Source: a virus
Length of the DNA stretch: 64,000 nucleotides
Direction: 5' to 3' (one strand)
Virus record (IMG/VR): IMGVR_UViG_3300032116_014939
Location: 62,001 to 126,000 of that record
Positions 55,511 to 64,000 of the stretch are shown here, in pieces. The notes below the pieces were generated by a model. The model was not told where the DNA came from, searched no databases, and saw only the letters and a program-made list of their open reading frames with translations. The stretch's first letter is position 1. Every line of letters starts with the position of its first letter. A program made the translations under genes and the position numbers.

Positions 55511-57943
55511 TTATGATGAACAACCAAAACAATCAAATTCACTATTTTCAGGTTTTGGTGGTAAATTCATATAACTATAATCTACTTTTGGAGGTTCAGG
55601 GGTTGGTTTTGGTTTGTTAATTTTTGATACGTCCATAGCCAAGTGTTTAGCTCCCGTTGAGATTGCTCTTGTTCTAACGTAGTAACAAAGTGTTTTCAAT
55701 CCTTTTTCCCATCCGTAAAAATGTGATGATGAAATCTTAGACAATGTTGGGTTTGACATGTATATATTCATTGATTGTGATTGGTCAATAAATGGAGCTC
55801 TATCTGCCGCCATCTCAATCAATTCTCTTTGTGAAATCTCCCAAATTGTTTTGTATTTCTTAATTAAATGTTCAGTTCTTTTAACTTTGAAGTTATATCT
55901 CTTATCTTCTTGGTCAAGGTAGTTATTGAAATTAATGTTTTGAATTGAACCTTCGTTCATAATGATTTCATTCTTTAAGTCCTCAGACCAAATTCCAATC
56001 TTTTCAAAATCACTAATCAAATACTTGTTAACAATCATAATCTCACCACCAACTACACGTCTGTTAAAGATTGCTGAGTGAGCTGGTTCTGTCATTTCAT
56101 ATGAACCTGTAATCTTTGCCGACGATGCCACAGGCATTTGAGCGGTAAATAATGAGTTACAAACTCCATACTTACTAACATTCTCTTTCAGAGTTGACCA
56201 TGGCCATCTTCCTGATAATTCATTTTCGTTTAATCCCCACATATCAAATTGGAATACTCCTTGTGACATTGGTGACCCTTTAAAGTAAGCATACGGTTCA
56301 TACTTACCATCCATACACAATCTGTTACTTTCAGTGATTGCCGCAAAATAGATTGTTTCAAAAATTTCTTTGTTCAATTTACGAGCTTCTTCAGATGTGA
56401 AGATGTAATCCATTAAATAAAATACGTCAGCAAGACCTTGTGTACCAATAGCGATTGCTCTTTGTAGTAATCCACCAGTATGACCTTTTTCAGTTGAGTA
56501 ATTATTGATATTAACAACTTTGTTCAATGCTCTTACAACCTTACGGGTTTCGTCATATAATCCTTGGAAATCAAACTCACCATCTTTTACATAGTTCTTT
56601 AATACCATAGATGATAAAGTACAAATAGCAGTAGTTTTCTCATCTGTGTATTGATAGATTTCGTTACAAAGATTTGATTGTTTGATAACACCAATGTTCT
56701 GATGGTTTGTCTTTCTGTTAGCACTATCTTTAGAACATAAATATGGAACACCTGTTTCAACTTGTGATTCAATAATCTTATTCCAAATTTCCTGAGCCTT
56801 AACTTTCTTACCAAGACCTAACTCAACTGCTTTGTTGTAGTTAGATTCGTACTCATCACCATAACTTTCTTGTAATGGTTTGATACCCGCCTTAATAATA
56901 TCGTTAGGACAAAACAAATACCAATCGTCATTGTTCTTAACTGCGTTCATAAAGTTGTCAGGAATCCAAAGTGCGGTAAACAAATCACGAGCTCTTAATT
57001 CTTCAGCACCTGTGTTCTTTTTAATCTCCAATAGGTCAAAGATATCTTTATGCCAAGGTTCTAAGTAAATCGCCGCAGAACCAGGTCTACGTCCTTGTTG
57101 ATTAAAGAAACGAAGTGACTCATTTACAATTTTTAAATACTTTAAAAGCCCACCCGCATATCCACCTGAAGATGAAATACGACTCTCCTTACTACGAATA
57201 TTAGACATTGATAGTCCAATACCCGCAGCGTCAGATGAATAGGTTGAGATATCTCTCATGGTGTTTAACAAACCTTCTCTTGAATCCGAATCATTGTAAT
57301 GAAGAACACAAGAAGCAAGTTGTGGTGTTTTAGTACCAGCGTTAATCATGATTGGTGTTGCCGGAGATATTCTTTGTGTTGATAAAGCTTGGTAGTACTC
57401 AACCGCTTCCTCAAATGTATTAGTTACCCAAAGAGCAACTCTCATATACATGTGTTGTGGTCTTTCAACTACTTTACCTTCCGACAATTTCAAAAGATAC
57501 ATTTCAGAAAGTGACCTCCAAGCAAAATAGTCGAAGTTATAATCATTATCGTGATTGATAACTCCATCAATTTTATCAGGTCCGTAAGACTCAATAATTT
57601 CAATTAATTTATCATTGATGATACCTTCACCATGTAACAAATTCATTGTGTTTGAAAAACTTGGGTCAGTTTCTTTATGATAAGATGAAATAGCAACTGA
57701 AGAAGCTAATCTTGAGTAATCGTGATGACTACCTGTAAATGCCGCAGCAATTTCATAGATTAACTTATCTAATTCTTTTGTTGTAATAATACCTTCAGTT
57801 GGTACTGAAGTGATAACTTTAATAAAGATTTCATCGGAGTTGACACTCAACCCCTTTGAAGCTCTTTTAATACGGTTATAAATTTTTTGTGGATTAAATG
57901 ACGCATCATCTCCACCTCTCTTTTTAATTTTAAGTGACATCAT
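55511..57943 (-). CDS. nrdA: Ribonucleoside-diphosphate reductase, large subunit (class I)
   Basis: 810 aa. Residues ~1-95 form an ATP-cone allosteric domain (KKRGGDDASFNPQKIYNRIK). Catalytic features are visible in order: SCVLHYND with the first redox Cys (~211), SNLCNEI with the Asn-Cys-Glu radical and acid residues (~424), AICTLSS with the second redox Cys, and LCYYVRTRA with the two radical-transfer Tyr near residue 750. The C-terminal tail ends CFGCSS, the Cys pair that passes electrons from thioredoxin or glutaredoxin. It reduces ribonucleotides to supply phage DNA synthesis. It lies 20 bases after nrdB. The initiator is one of two consecutive ATG codons (57943 or 57940). Confidence 0.95.
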   Translation of the reverse strand: MMSLKIKKRGGDDASFNPQKIYNRIKRASKGLSVNSDEIFIKVITSVPTEGIITTKELDKLIYEIAAAFTGSHHDYSRLASSVAISSYHKETDPSFSNTMNLLHGEGIINDKLIEIIESYGPDKIDGVINHDNDYNFDYFAWRSLSEMYLLKLSEGKVVERPQHMYMRVALWVTNTFEEAVEYYQALSTQRISPATPIMINAGTKTPQLASCVLHYNDSDSREGLLNTMRDISTYSSDAAGIGLSMSNIRSKESRISSSGGYAGGLLKYLKIVNESLRFFNQQGRRPGSAAIYLEPWHKDIFDLLEIKKNTGAEELRARDLFTALWIPDNFMNAVKNNDDWYLFCPNDIIKAGIKPLQESYGDEYESNYNKAVELGLGKKVKAQEIWNKIIESQVETGVPYLCSKDSANRKTNHQNIGVIKQSNLCNEIYQYTDEKTTAICTLSSMVLKNYVKDGEFDFQGLYDETRKVVRALNKVVNINNYSTEKGHTGGLLQRAIAIGTQGLADVFYLMDYIFTSEEARKLNKEIFETIYFAAITESNRLCMDGKYEPYAYFKGSPMSQGVFQFDMWGLNENELSGRWPWSTLKENVSKYGVCNSLFTAQMPVASSAKITGSYEMTEPAHSAIFNRRVVGGEIMIVNKYLISDFEKIGIWSEDLKNEIIMNEGSIQNINFNNYLDQEDKRYNFKVKRTEHLIKKYKTIWEISQRELIEMAADRAPFIDQSQSMNIYMSNPTLSKISSSHFYGWEKGLKTLCYYVRTRAISTGAKHLAMDVSKINKPKPTPEPPKVDYSYMNLPPKPENSEFDCFGCSS

Positions 57944-57963
57944 AGTTCTATAAAAATAATAAA

Positions 57964-58923
57964 TTAGAAATCGTCAGTAAAGGACAATGTTTCATTCAAT
58001 TTAGCTTTTTGGTATTCAACAGTTCTTGACTCGAAGAAATTACCTTTTGTTTCAACCGCAATTTGTTCCATGAACTTAAATGGTTGTTCAACATTAAATT
58101 GTTTTTTACATCCAAACTTTACCAATAGACCATCAACAACAAACTCAAGATATTGTTTCATTAAGTTTTGGTTCATACCAATTAAAGAAACAGGTAGTGA
58201 TTCAGTGATGAATTCTTTTTCAATCTCAAGAGCTGAAAGTAGAATTTCTTTAATTCTTTTTTCACTTGGTTTGTTTTCAACGTGATTGTTTAACAAGTGA
58301 ATTGCGAAGTCACAGTGTAGGTTTTCATCTTTGAAAATCAAAGCGTTAGCATTACACAATCCTTGCATAATACCTCTTGATTTTAACCAAAAGATAGAAC
58401 AGAATGAACCTGAAAAAAAGATACCTTCAACTGCCGCAAACGCAACCAATCTTTCTTGAAACGATGCATTTTCAATCCAATCCAAAGCCCATTTAGCCTT
58501 TTTCTGAACCGCAGGTAAATTATCTAACGCAGTGAAACATTTATTCTTTTCTTCTTCATTTGATACGTAAGTATCAATAAGAAGAGAATACATTAAACTA
58601 TGAATGTTCTCCATAGCAAGTTGCATACCATAGAAAAATTTAGCTTCAGGATATTGTACTTCTCTATAGAAATTTTCAGCTAAGTTTTCATTTACGATAC
58701 CATCTGATGCTGCGAAAAACGATAAAATATTTTTTACAAAATATTGTTCATTTTCTGATAAGTTTTCCCAGTCACGTAGGTCACCGCTTAAATCAATTTC
58801 TTCTGCCGTCCAAAACGCGGCTTGATGCATTTTATAATATTCCCAAATATCGTTGTATTGTATTGGAAAGATTACAAAACGATTTGGATTTTCTACTAAA
58901 ATTTTTTCCATTTTTTGTTCCAT
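57964..58923 (-). CDS. nrdB: Ribonucleoside-diphosphate reductase, small subunit (class I)
   Basis: 319 aa. The diiron and radical site is complete: AEEIDLSGD (first Asp), [13 protein letters not shown] with Glu, His and the radical Tyr (~110-122), [11 protein letters not shown] with a Glu, and [10 protein letters not shown] with Glu and His. The C-terminus (SLSFTDDF-type; TLSFTDDF) is the tail that docks to NrdA. Length is usual for class Ia NrdB. It forms the tyrosyl radical and works as the partner of the downstream nrdA product. The gene starts 14 bases after the helicase gene. Confidence 0.95.
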   Translation of the reverse strand: MEQKMEKILVENPNRFVIFPIQYNDIWEYYKMHQAAFWTAEEIDLSGDLRDWENLSENEQYFVKNILSFFAASDGIVNENLAENFYREVQYPEAKFFYGMQLAMENIHSLMYSLLIDTYVSNEEEKNKCFTALDNLPAVQKKAKWALDWIENASFQERLVAFAAVEGIFFSGSFCSIFWLKSRGIMQGLCNANALIFKDENLHCDFAIHLLNNHVENKPSEKRIKEILLSALEIEKEFITESLPVSLIGMNQNLMKQYLEFVVDGLLVKFGCKKQFNVEQPFKFMEQIAVETKGNFFESRTVEYQKAKLNETLSFTDDF

Positions 58924-58936
58924 ATTGTTTTAATAA

Positions 58937-60307
58937 TTATACTGTTTGTTGTTTTCTTTTCTCCATAATTTCTTTAATCCTGTTTCTATTTCTTTCTTCC
59001 TTTTGTTCCTCAAGTCCTAAGAATGTTGTAGTACTTTCTGTGTCAATTTCTAACATTTCATTATTGAACTTACAGTTTTCAAATACCACCCCGTCTTTAC
59101 CAATTCTTGACTTTGTAATCGCAATAGTCGCAAGATTCAATTCTTTTTGTTGTAGTGATTTTGCCACCGTGATGATGACGTGTCCTACTTGAGCTTTCTT
59201 AATAGAACCACCCATTTGGTCAGTTGTTACTACATCAGATGAAATAGAACTTCTATTACCCTGTGTCGCTGTCCAACCTGCAATGTCCAATTCATGACAC
59301 ATTGATTCAAATGCTCTCATAACTGAACCTTCAGATTTCCATTCGTCTTCCATCATTTTCTCAGGTGTAACACAATCAATATAGTCTAAAATAACCATAT
59401 CAATCTTTGTCCCATCAGCAATCATTTTTCTAATCTGATTTTTAATCTGATTCATAGTTAATGTGTCAGAAGGTAACTTCTTCATTACTAATTTGTTTGG
59501 CATTGTTTCTTTAATTTCAGCAACCTTTGCCAACACTGTTTCTTTATGATTACTTAATTCATCAGGTGCAATACCTGTCCAACATGTAAAATGTTTTCTT
59601 TGAATAATCTTATAATTATCCTCAAAGAAGATTTGTAAAACATTAAATCCTAAATTAAAAGCGTGATTAGCAATCTTTGTTGTTAATGTTGATTTACCAA
59701 CACCTGTGGGTGCTAATATAACACCAATTTCTCCTTTTGCCAAACCACCTTTCAAAAGATTGTCAATACCCGGTATTCCCATTGGGATTGGATGTCTGTA
59801 ATCATCCGCTAATACCTCATCTAAGTCTTGAAACACATCCCCTGTTCCTCTATCCACGTTTCCAACCTGTAAAGCTTCTCTAACCATTTCTTCCAAAGTG
59901 TCGTAGTTTTCAAACTCACCGTGGTCAATAATTTTTTTAGCTTTATCCATAACCTTTTGAAGTTCTTGTTGTTTACAAAACTTCAAAGCCTTTTCCTGAA
60001 CAAACTGAGTACCCTCTTCGGTAACATTTTGTATATCAGAAATAGTGTCAAGAGTTATCTTTAATAATAACTCCTGACTAATTTCACTTTTAGCTTTTTG
60101 TTGAATTGTCTCAAAACTAGGACTGTGTTCAAACTTTGAATAGTATTCTTTAACCATTTGAACAAATAATCGGAAGTATTTGTTTTCAAAATAGTTAGGT
60201 TCAATCACCTCAATAATTGAGTGTGAAAAGTCCTTATCAACTATCATTTGATTAAGAAGTTGTAATTGGAAGGTCTCTCCCAAATAATCAAAATTTTTGT
60301 CAGCCAT
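58937..60307 (-). CDS. Replicative DNA helicase, DnaB/gp41-like
   Basis: 456 aa. The Walker A motif APTGVGKST lies at ~200 after GLAKGEIGVIL, the Walker B strand MVILDYIDCV at ~300, and TATQGNRSSISSD, the sensor and loop region, at ~360. The N-terminal ~150 residues (FSHSIIEVIEPNYFENKYFR; KYYSKFEHSPSFETIQ-type) are helical, as in the N-terminal domain of DnaB-family helicases. It would form a hexamer that unwinds DNA at the fork, as gp41 does in T4. Neither a primase domain nor a separate primase gene lies in this window. The TATTTAT motif precedes it by 18 bases. Confidence 0.88.
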   Translation of the reverse strand: MADKNFDYLGETFQLQLLNQMIVDKDFSHSIIEVIEPNYFENKYFRLFVQMVKEYYSKFEHSPSFETIQQKAKSEISQELLLKITLDTISDIQNVTEEGTQFVQEKALKFCKQQELQKVMDKAKKIIDHGEFENYDTLEEMVREALQVGNVDRGTGDVFQDLDEVLADDYRHPIPMGIPGIDNLLKGGLAKGEIGVILAPTGVGKSTLTTKIANHAFNLGFNVLQIFFEDNYKIIQRKHFTCWTGIAPDELSNHKETVLAKVAEIKETMPNKLVMKKLPSDTLTMNQIKNQIRKMIADGTKIDMVILDYIDCVTPEKMMEDEWKSEGSVMRAFESMCHELDIAGWTATQGNRSSISSDVVTTDQMGGSIKKAQVGHVIITVAKSLQQKELNLATIAITKSRIGKDGVVFENCKFNNEMLEIDTESTTTFLGLEEQKEERNRNRIKEIMEKRKQQTV

Positions 60308-60325
60308 ATTATGTTTGTTTTTTCA

Positions 60326-60332
60326 ATAAATA
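60326..60332 (-). promoter_or_regulatory. TATTTAT motif, candidate promoter element
   Basis: The coding strand reads TTGATATTTATTGAAAAAAC, 18 bases before the ATG at 60307. It precedes a replication gene, so the motif may not be strictly late. Confidence 0.35.
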
Positions 60333-60785
60333 TCAACGAGCTAGCTGATAACCCATGTATTCGTGTGTTAAATTTCTAGATGACAACACGTCAGTAAGAC
60401 CAAAAAGGATACCTTTTAGGAACGGGCGTATGTCTACGGTGTATCTCACCTTCGGTGGATAAAGTTTAGCATCAAATGAATAATGACACATTGTCGTATC
60501 ACCATTTTTGATATAGATGTTAAACGACTCAGGCCCATCAGTAAATGATGTGTTCAACACCTCAGGGTCTTCACTAATCTGATATTGATTATCCAACATG
60601 TAGTTTACAGTTTTCATCTTGAAATTTTCTTTCAAATCTGAAATGAAACCATCCATCAAATCAATCAACTCAGCTGAGTTTTGAGCCTTTGGGTTATACC
60701 CTTTAACGTTAAAAAAACGTTGTACGATAAAATTGTTATTTACCGTCATCAAGAATTCCAGTTTGGTAATGTCTTGTTCTTTCAT
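60333..60785 (-). CDS. Conserved-looking small protein in the replication module
   Basis: 150 aa, MKEQDITKLEFLMTVNNNFI followed by VQRFFNVKGYNPKA. It has mixed alpha/beta composition, with YSFDAKLYPPKVRYTVDIRP in the centre and LTDVLSSRNLTHEYMGYQ near the end. No catalytic motif is recognised. Its position between the flap exonuclease and the helicase, 8 and 25 bases from each, suggests a replication accessory role. Assignment to a named T4 gene is not supported by what I can see. Confidence 0.6.
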   Translation of the reverse strand: MKEQDITKLEFLMTVNNNFIVQRFFNVKGYNPKAQNSAELIDLMDGFISDLKENFKMKTVNYMLDNQYQISEDPEVLNTSFTDGPESFNIYIKNGDTTMCHYSFDAKLYPPKVRYTVDIRPFLKGILFGLTDVLSSRNLTHEYMGYQLAR

Positions 60786-60793
60786 AATTTATT

Positions 60794-61798
60794 TTATTTT
60801 TTGTTTGTTTTTGTTTTTTCTTTTCTTGTTAACTTCATAAATGGTTGGATGAAGTATGTCCAAGCATCATCACCTTTTGGTAGGTATTTGAACAACCCGT
60901 CTTCAACCATATACTTAATTAAGTTCTTGTAACTTCTACCTTCGATATCCAATTTTTCAGTAACGATTGACTGTATTTCTTCTTTGTCTTCATCCCTCAA
61001 TAAAGGATTAGATAAGTCCACAATCTGTTCATTAACTTGGAAAAATTCTTGTTCAAAGATGCCTGATTTTGTTTTACCTGTTAAAAGATTCTTTAGAGTT
61101 TGATTGTCTTTTTGTTCTTTTAACAAATCTTCAGCTCTTGTTAAAATATCGTTATAAGAAACTTCTTTTTCAAGTATCTCAGGGAAAAATTTAACTAAAG
61201 TTTTTTCACCCAAAAGATAGATACCTTCAATATTATCTGACTTATCACCAGTTAATATCTTTAAAGTTTTTACGTTATAGTGTGGGAACTCAAAATTATC
61301 AAATTTAATCTTATCCCCGTGTTTAAACGTAGCTTTAACTGATGGTGAGTATATGGATACATTTTCAGAAATAAGTTGTGTTAAATCTCTGTCTGACGAA
61401 AAAATTAATTTGTCTTCATTTTCAGATACTTGACAATAATAAGCAATTAAATCATCGGCCTCTCTACCACTAATTTCTAATTGTCTTATATAGACTTCTT
61501 CCAAATATTGTTTGATACGATTTTTTTGTTTTAGGTAAGACATAAAGATTGCGTCCTCCATAACCAATCGTCGGTTTTGTTTGTATTTGGGGTAAAGAAT
61601 TCCACGTAAACTCGTAGAATCTTCACCATCCCAAAATACTACTACCTTGTCAAAGTTATGCTCACTGATAAACTTACGAAGTGTATTCATAAAATGATAC
61701 AAAGCTCCGATATGTTCTCCATTGTGGAAGTAATCCTTCACACCATGAAATCCAATCTTCATCAGATTATTTCCGTCAACAAGTAGTGTTTTTTTCAC
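60794..61798 (-). CDS. 5'-3' flap exonuclease, T4 RNase H-like, GTG start
   Basis: 334 aa. The start codon is GTG at 61798 (MKKTLLVDGNNLMKIGFHG). Active-site acids appear in family order: LLVDGNN (Asp 8), VFWDGED (~60), SGREADDLIAYY (~112-122), FSSDRDLTQ (~135) and LTGDKSDNIEG, the helix-hairpin-helix entry, at ~180. T4 RNase H (gene rnh) removes RNA primers and flaps on the lagging strand; this protein is of similar length (T4: 305 aa). The ORF lies 9 bases after the uvsX-like gene, within the replication operon. An upstream in-frame ATG is absent. Confidence 0.85.
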   Translation of the reverse strand: MKKTLLVDGNNLMKIGFHGVKDYFHNGEHIGALYHFMNTLRKFISEHNFDKVVVFWDGEDSTSLRGILYPKYKQNRRLVMEDAIFMSYLKQKNRIKQYLEEVYIRQLEISGREADDLIAYYCQVSENEDKLIFSSDRDLTQLISENVSIYSPSVKATFKHGDKIKFDNFEFPHYNVKTLKILTGDKSDNIEGIYLLGEKTLVKFFPEILEKEVSYNDILTRAEDLLKEQKDNQTLKNLLTGKTKSGIFEQEFFQVNEQIVDLSNPLLRDEDKEEIQSIVTEKLDIEGRSYKNLIKYMVEDGLFKYLPKGDDAWTYFIQPFMKLTRKEKTKTNKK

Positions 61799-61807
61799 GA
61801 ACTAAAA

Positions 61808-62806
61808 TTAAAATTGTTCGTTTTCGTTTGCAAAAGTTTCTTCAGTCTCATCAAGGATTAACTCCCCTGTCCCTGAAAGAATTGCGTTCCAATATTGTGA
61901 ATACTCTTTTTTATATTTTTCAAGAGCATCTTTATCGTCAGCAATATATCCTTGTGGTGTTGCAATAATCTTACCATCTTTATATCCTAATCCATTGATA
62001 TGATTCTTTAAAACAGAAATTTTTGTTCTGATAGCATAAGATACTGTTCTACCATTTTTAGTTGCCGTAATGTGATTAATACCAGCATTTTTCTGATTAC
62101 CAAACAAGAATACAAGAGCCGATGCCAACCAAAGAGCCTCACCACCTTTTGCCTTAATTGTTGGTTGTCCAAATGGATTGTCAGGTAATTCAACCCACGG
62201 TTGATTAACTACCACTAGTGTATTTGTATATGGATAGTCTTCTTTACGAGATTTGGTAATACGAGCTTGGATACCCATACCAATCTTATCTGCTAATACA
62301 GATGCGTTATGTTGTTTACCACCTTTACCATCAAAGGTCATCTTACAAGGAACTGAACCAACAGAATCCCAAAGGAAACAAAGAGAATAAGGAATATTAC
62401 CTTTTTCTTGTTCGTCTAATAATTCGTTGATGTAGTCTGTAACCTGTTCGATGTAATCAAAATTATCATTAAAAATAAATTGTCCGTCCCACTCACCGTC
62501 AACCATCTCAGCCTTAAGACCAAGTTCTACTGCGTGGTTCCAACTCCATTTTTTCTCGGTGATAATGAAAACAGGCAAATGCCCCTTCTGCTGAGTAGAC
62601 ACAGCGGCTTTGACAAGCGCGGTCGTTTTTGAAGAGTTCGAGTGACCCAAGAACATGTTGATGTTACCCAAAGCAGGGCCAGGTAAACCGCAACTATTAT
62701 GGAAAGCTTCACCGACTTCATAAAAGTCTGTTTCTTTATATTTTGTCTTGGTTGAATATTTGTCTTTGATTGCATCTAACGAAAATTCTTTTTTCTTTAT
62801 TGCCAT
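61808..62806 (-). CDS. RecA/UvsX-like recombinase
   Basis: 332 aa. The Walker A region is GNINMFLGHSNSSKTTALVK at ~41-60; the P-loop GHSNSSKT is degenerate (Ser where Gly normally precedes Lys), as in T4 UvsX (GPSKSFKS). CFLWDSVGSVP at ~150 is Walker B, and NTLVVVNQPWVELPDNPFGQ carries the DNA-binding loop L1 region and the conserved Gln. It would form filaments on ssDNA for strand exchange, recombination-dependent replication and repair. It lies immediately after the gp32-like gene, with which UvsX cooperates in T4. The C-terminus is acidic (ETEETFANENEQF-like). Confidence 0.88.
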   Translation of the reverse strand: MAIKKKEFSLDAIKDKYSTKTKYKETDFYEVGEAFHNSCGLPGPALGNINMFLGHSNSSKTTALVKAAVSTQQKGHLPVFIITEKKWSWNHAVELGLKAEMVDGEWDGQFIFNDNFDYIEQVTDYINELLDEQEKGNIPYSLCFLWDSVGSVPCKMTFDGKGGKQHNASVLADKIGMGIQARITKSRKEDYPYTNTLVVVNQPWVELPDNPFGQPTIKAKGGEALWLASALVFLFGNQKNAGINHITATKNGRTVSYAIRTKISVLKNHINGLGYKDGKIIATPQGYIADDKDALEKYKKEYSQYWNAILSGTGELILDETEETFANENEQF

Positions 62807-62847
62807 AAATGTCTATGCGTTTAAATTGTTTGTTGTTTAAAAATAGC

Positions 62848-62886
62848 AAAGGTTGGACACTTTGTGTATATTAGTGTCCAACCTTT
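62848..62886 (-). terminator. Long hairpin after the gp32-like gene
   Basis: A perfect 14-bp stem (62848-62861 with 62873-62886; AAAGGTTGGACACT) encloses an 11-base loop, beginning 6 bases past the stop. The minus-strand U-tract is interrupted (TTTGCTATTTTT), so it may be a partial terminator or an mRNA-stabilising hairpin that gives more gp32 message than uvsX. Confidence 0.65.
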
Positions 62887-62892
62887 TATAAA

Positions 62893-63732
62893 TTAGAATG
62901 GTAAATCACCATCCGGCTCAGCCTCAGCCTGTGGGTCAACATATGAACCACCGATAGTACCTTCATCAGATGAACTATCACCGTAAACATATTTACCTAA
63001 ATCAGATGACCATCTTGGAGTTTCTCCACGAGCAATTGCCTCCAAGTACTCAACAGGTTTTTTAGAGTAAACATCTGCCCAAGTAAGTGGGTCTTCAATC
63101 CATGACTTAGCCGTTTCAGCATCTGTGTGAACAGGTGATGGGTCGTCATGCATAACTGTTTGAATAACTGTATAAGTTGCCCCTTTTGGAGTCTTAGCCT
63201 TTGTTAACTCAATGATAAGGTCACGTCCATTAACAGGGTCAGTGATATCACCTTTAGCTTTCCAAATCGGAATAATTTTGTCAAGGATACCTTCGTTCTT
63301 GTAATTGTGTTTAAAACGCCAGAACTTAACTCCGTCCGCTTCATTATCACGGTCAATTACTTTAACGATGTAAAATTTACGAGGTTTGTAAGACTTTGCG
63401 AGTTCTTTATCAGACTCTTTACCTGTTGACATTAATTCATCATGAATTTCAGTCAAAGGTGAACGCTCGTTGTCGTTCTTTCCTGGGTCATAGATTTTAT
63501 TCCATTTACCCTCAACTTGTACTTCGTGATACCATACTTCTTTGAAAGGTGATGACCCATCAGGTGTAGGTAGAATACGAAGACGTTTCTGTCCTGAGTT
63601 CTCATTTTGCGTTAAAATTGCTGCAAAATATTTTTTCATTCTGTCTTCTTGAGACATTTTGTTTGCAGAGTTACCTCCACTTTTCGCTTTTTCGTACTGA
63701 GCGAGTACAGCATCTAAGGAATTTGTCGCCAT
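62893..63732 (-). CDS. Single-stranded DNA-binding protein, gp32-like
   Basis: 279 aa. The N-terminus has LAQYEKAKSGGNSANK, a basic cooperativity-type segment. The OB-fold core includes KRLRILPTPDGSSPFKEVWY, FYIVKVIDRDNEADGVKFWR and GRDLIIELTKA. The C-terminus is a Ser/Asp/Glu-rich tail ending PDGDLPF, the acidic tip that in SSB proteins recruits partner enzymes. Length is close to T4 gp32 (301). The classic gp32 zinc-binding Cys/His cluster is not visible. It protects ssDNA and organises replication and recombination. It has its own candidate promoter and a hairpin at its 3' end. Confidence 0.85.
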   Translation of the reverse strand: MATNSLDAVLAQYEKAKSGGNSANKMSQEDRMKKYFAAILTQNENSGQKRLRILPTPDGSSPFKEVWYHEVQVEGKWNKIYDPGKNDNERSPLTEIHDELMSTGKESDKELAKSYKPRKFYIVKVIDRDNEADGVKFWRFKHNYKNEGILDKIIPIWKAKGDITDPVNGRDLIIELTKAKTPKGATYTVIQTVMHDDPSPVHTDAETAKSWIEDPLTWADVYSKKPVEYLEAIARGETPRWSSDLGKYVYGDSSSDEGTIGGSYVDPQAEAEPDGDLPF

Positions 63733-63761
63733 TTTGTGTATATAATTTATTAGTTAATATT

Positions 63762-63792
63762 CAAGTATAAGTGTGTCAGCCGTGATAATCAA
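63762..63792 (-). promoter_or_regulatory. Bacteroidota-type promoter candidate for the gp32-like gene
   Basis: The coding strand has TTG (63792-63790), a 20-base spacer and TATACTTG (63769-63762). This is one mismatch from the Bacteroidota TAnnTTTG -7 element at nearly the usual distance from a TTG -33 element. The gene starts about 30 bases downstream at 63732. Confidence 0.5.
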
Positions 63793-63801
63793 ATTTGAAA
63801 T

Positions 63802-64000
63802 TTAGAATTTCAAAGGTTTGTATTGTGTTTCTTCTCCGTAATCGTTAAAAGTTGTTTTAATTTCTGAAGGAGTGAAATCTTCAACTTCATCAGTTGTTAA
63901 AATATATTCATTTTTTCCTGATTTTTCAATATCTTCTTGTTTGTCAACAAAAAAATCAGTTAATTTTTGATTAAATGGCCCTGAGTCTAAACTTCTTAAT
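63802..64000 (-). CDS. C-terminal end of an unidentified protein
   Basis: The last 66 residues are present; the 5' end lies beyond the window. The sequence reads LRSLDSGPFNQKLTDFFVDK, then a charged region (EDIEKSGKNEYILTTDEVED) and the end YGEETQYKPLKF. The high Asp/Glu content and lack of strong hydrophobic stretches suggest a soluble nucleic-acid-processing or regulatory protein. In T4 the genes next to 32 are 59 and 33, but no similarity to either is discernible in this fragment. Confidence 0.6.
   Translation of the reverse strand, partial: LRSLDSGPFNQKLTDFFVDKQEDIEKSGKNEYILTTDEVEDFTPSEIKTTFNDYGEETQYKPLKF

Noticed and set aside
1-64000. tRNA genes, insertion sequences, integrase or attachment sites
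   Set aside because: None was recognised on reading the short intergenic regions; gaps are at most 150 bases and hold only promoters or hairpins.

Overview
This window looks like part of a large, A+T-rich, T4-like contractile-tailed bacteriophage genome (class Caudoviricetes). All 41 supported genes lie on the minus strand and are tightly packed; the longest gap between genes is 150 bases. T4-type replication and recombination genes identify the virus: a gp32-like ssDNA-binding protein, a UvsX/RecA-like recombinase, a T4 RNase H-like flap exonuclease, a gp41/DnaB-like helicase and NrdA/NrdB. Two T4 baseplate wedge homologues, gp25-like and gp6-like, follow. The host is probably a member of the Bacteroidota (Flavobacteriia-like). 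The reasons are SprB-type repeats in two phage proteins, PKD/Ig-like modules, mostly absent Shine-Dalgarno sequences and candidate promoters resembling TTG-N20-TAnnTTTG. No terminase, capsid, sheath, tube or lysis genes, tRNAs or CRISPR arrays were seen.

Layout in transcription order (high to low coordinates). 64000-55511: replication and nucleotide metabolism (partial unknown gene, gp32-like, uvsX-like, exonuclease, small conserved protein, helicase, nrdB, nrdA), ended by a clear intrinsic terminator at 55462-55487. 55440-54501: a flavodoxin-fold oxidoreductase and a small overlapping ORF. 54474-38985: the baseplate module (gp25-like, gp6-like, a 1859-aa protein with a hydrophobic segment, then several unrecognised structural proteins, some with a PKD domain or N-terminal paralogy). 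38985-28969: SprB-repeat protein, a Thr-Pro linker adhesin, a 1370-aa collagen-like fibre, and LamG and discoidin-like lectin proteins. 28968-23949: five consecutive glycosyltransferase-like genes. 23919-404: more tail and adhesin proteins, including two giant Gly-Ser-Thr collagen-like fibres (1998 and 2636 aa), three tandem glycine-rich adhesins, another SprB-repeat protein and a tail-collar-like protein. 347-1: a truncated RuvC/RNase H-fold resolvase.

The most interesting candidate system is the pairing of three collagen-like fibres, with repeats almost entirely of Gly-Ser-Ser and Gly-Thr-Ser and almost no proline, with an embedded five-gene glycosyltransferase cluster. One of those enzymes strongly resembles the GT60 family of protein (Skp1-type) GlcNAc-transferases. 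I infer, without proof, that the phage O-glycosylates its own Ser/Thr-rich fibres. Other notable observations are extensive module swapping between adhesin genes, including stand-alone copies of modules, and a recurrent coding-strand TATTTAT motif just upstream of ten uncoupled gene starts. That motif may be the late promoter of this phage.
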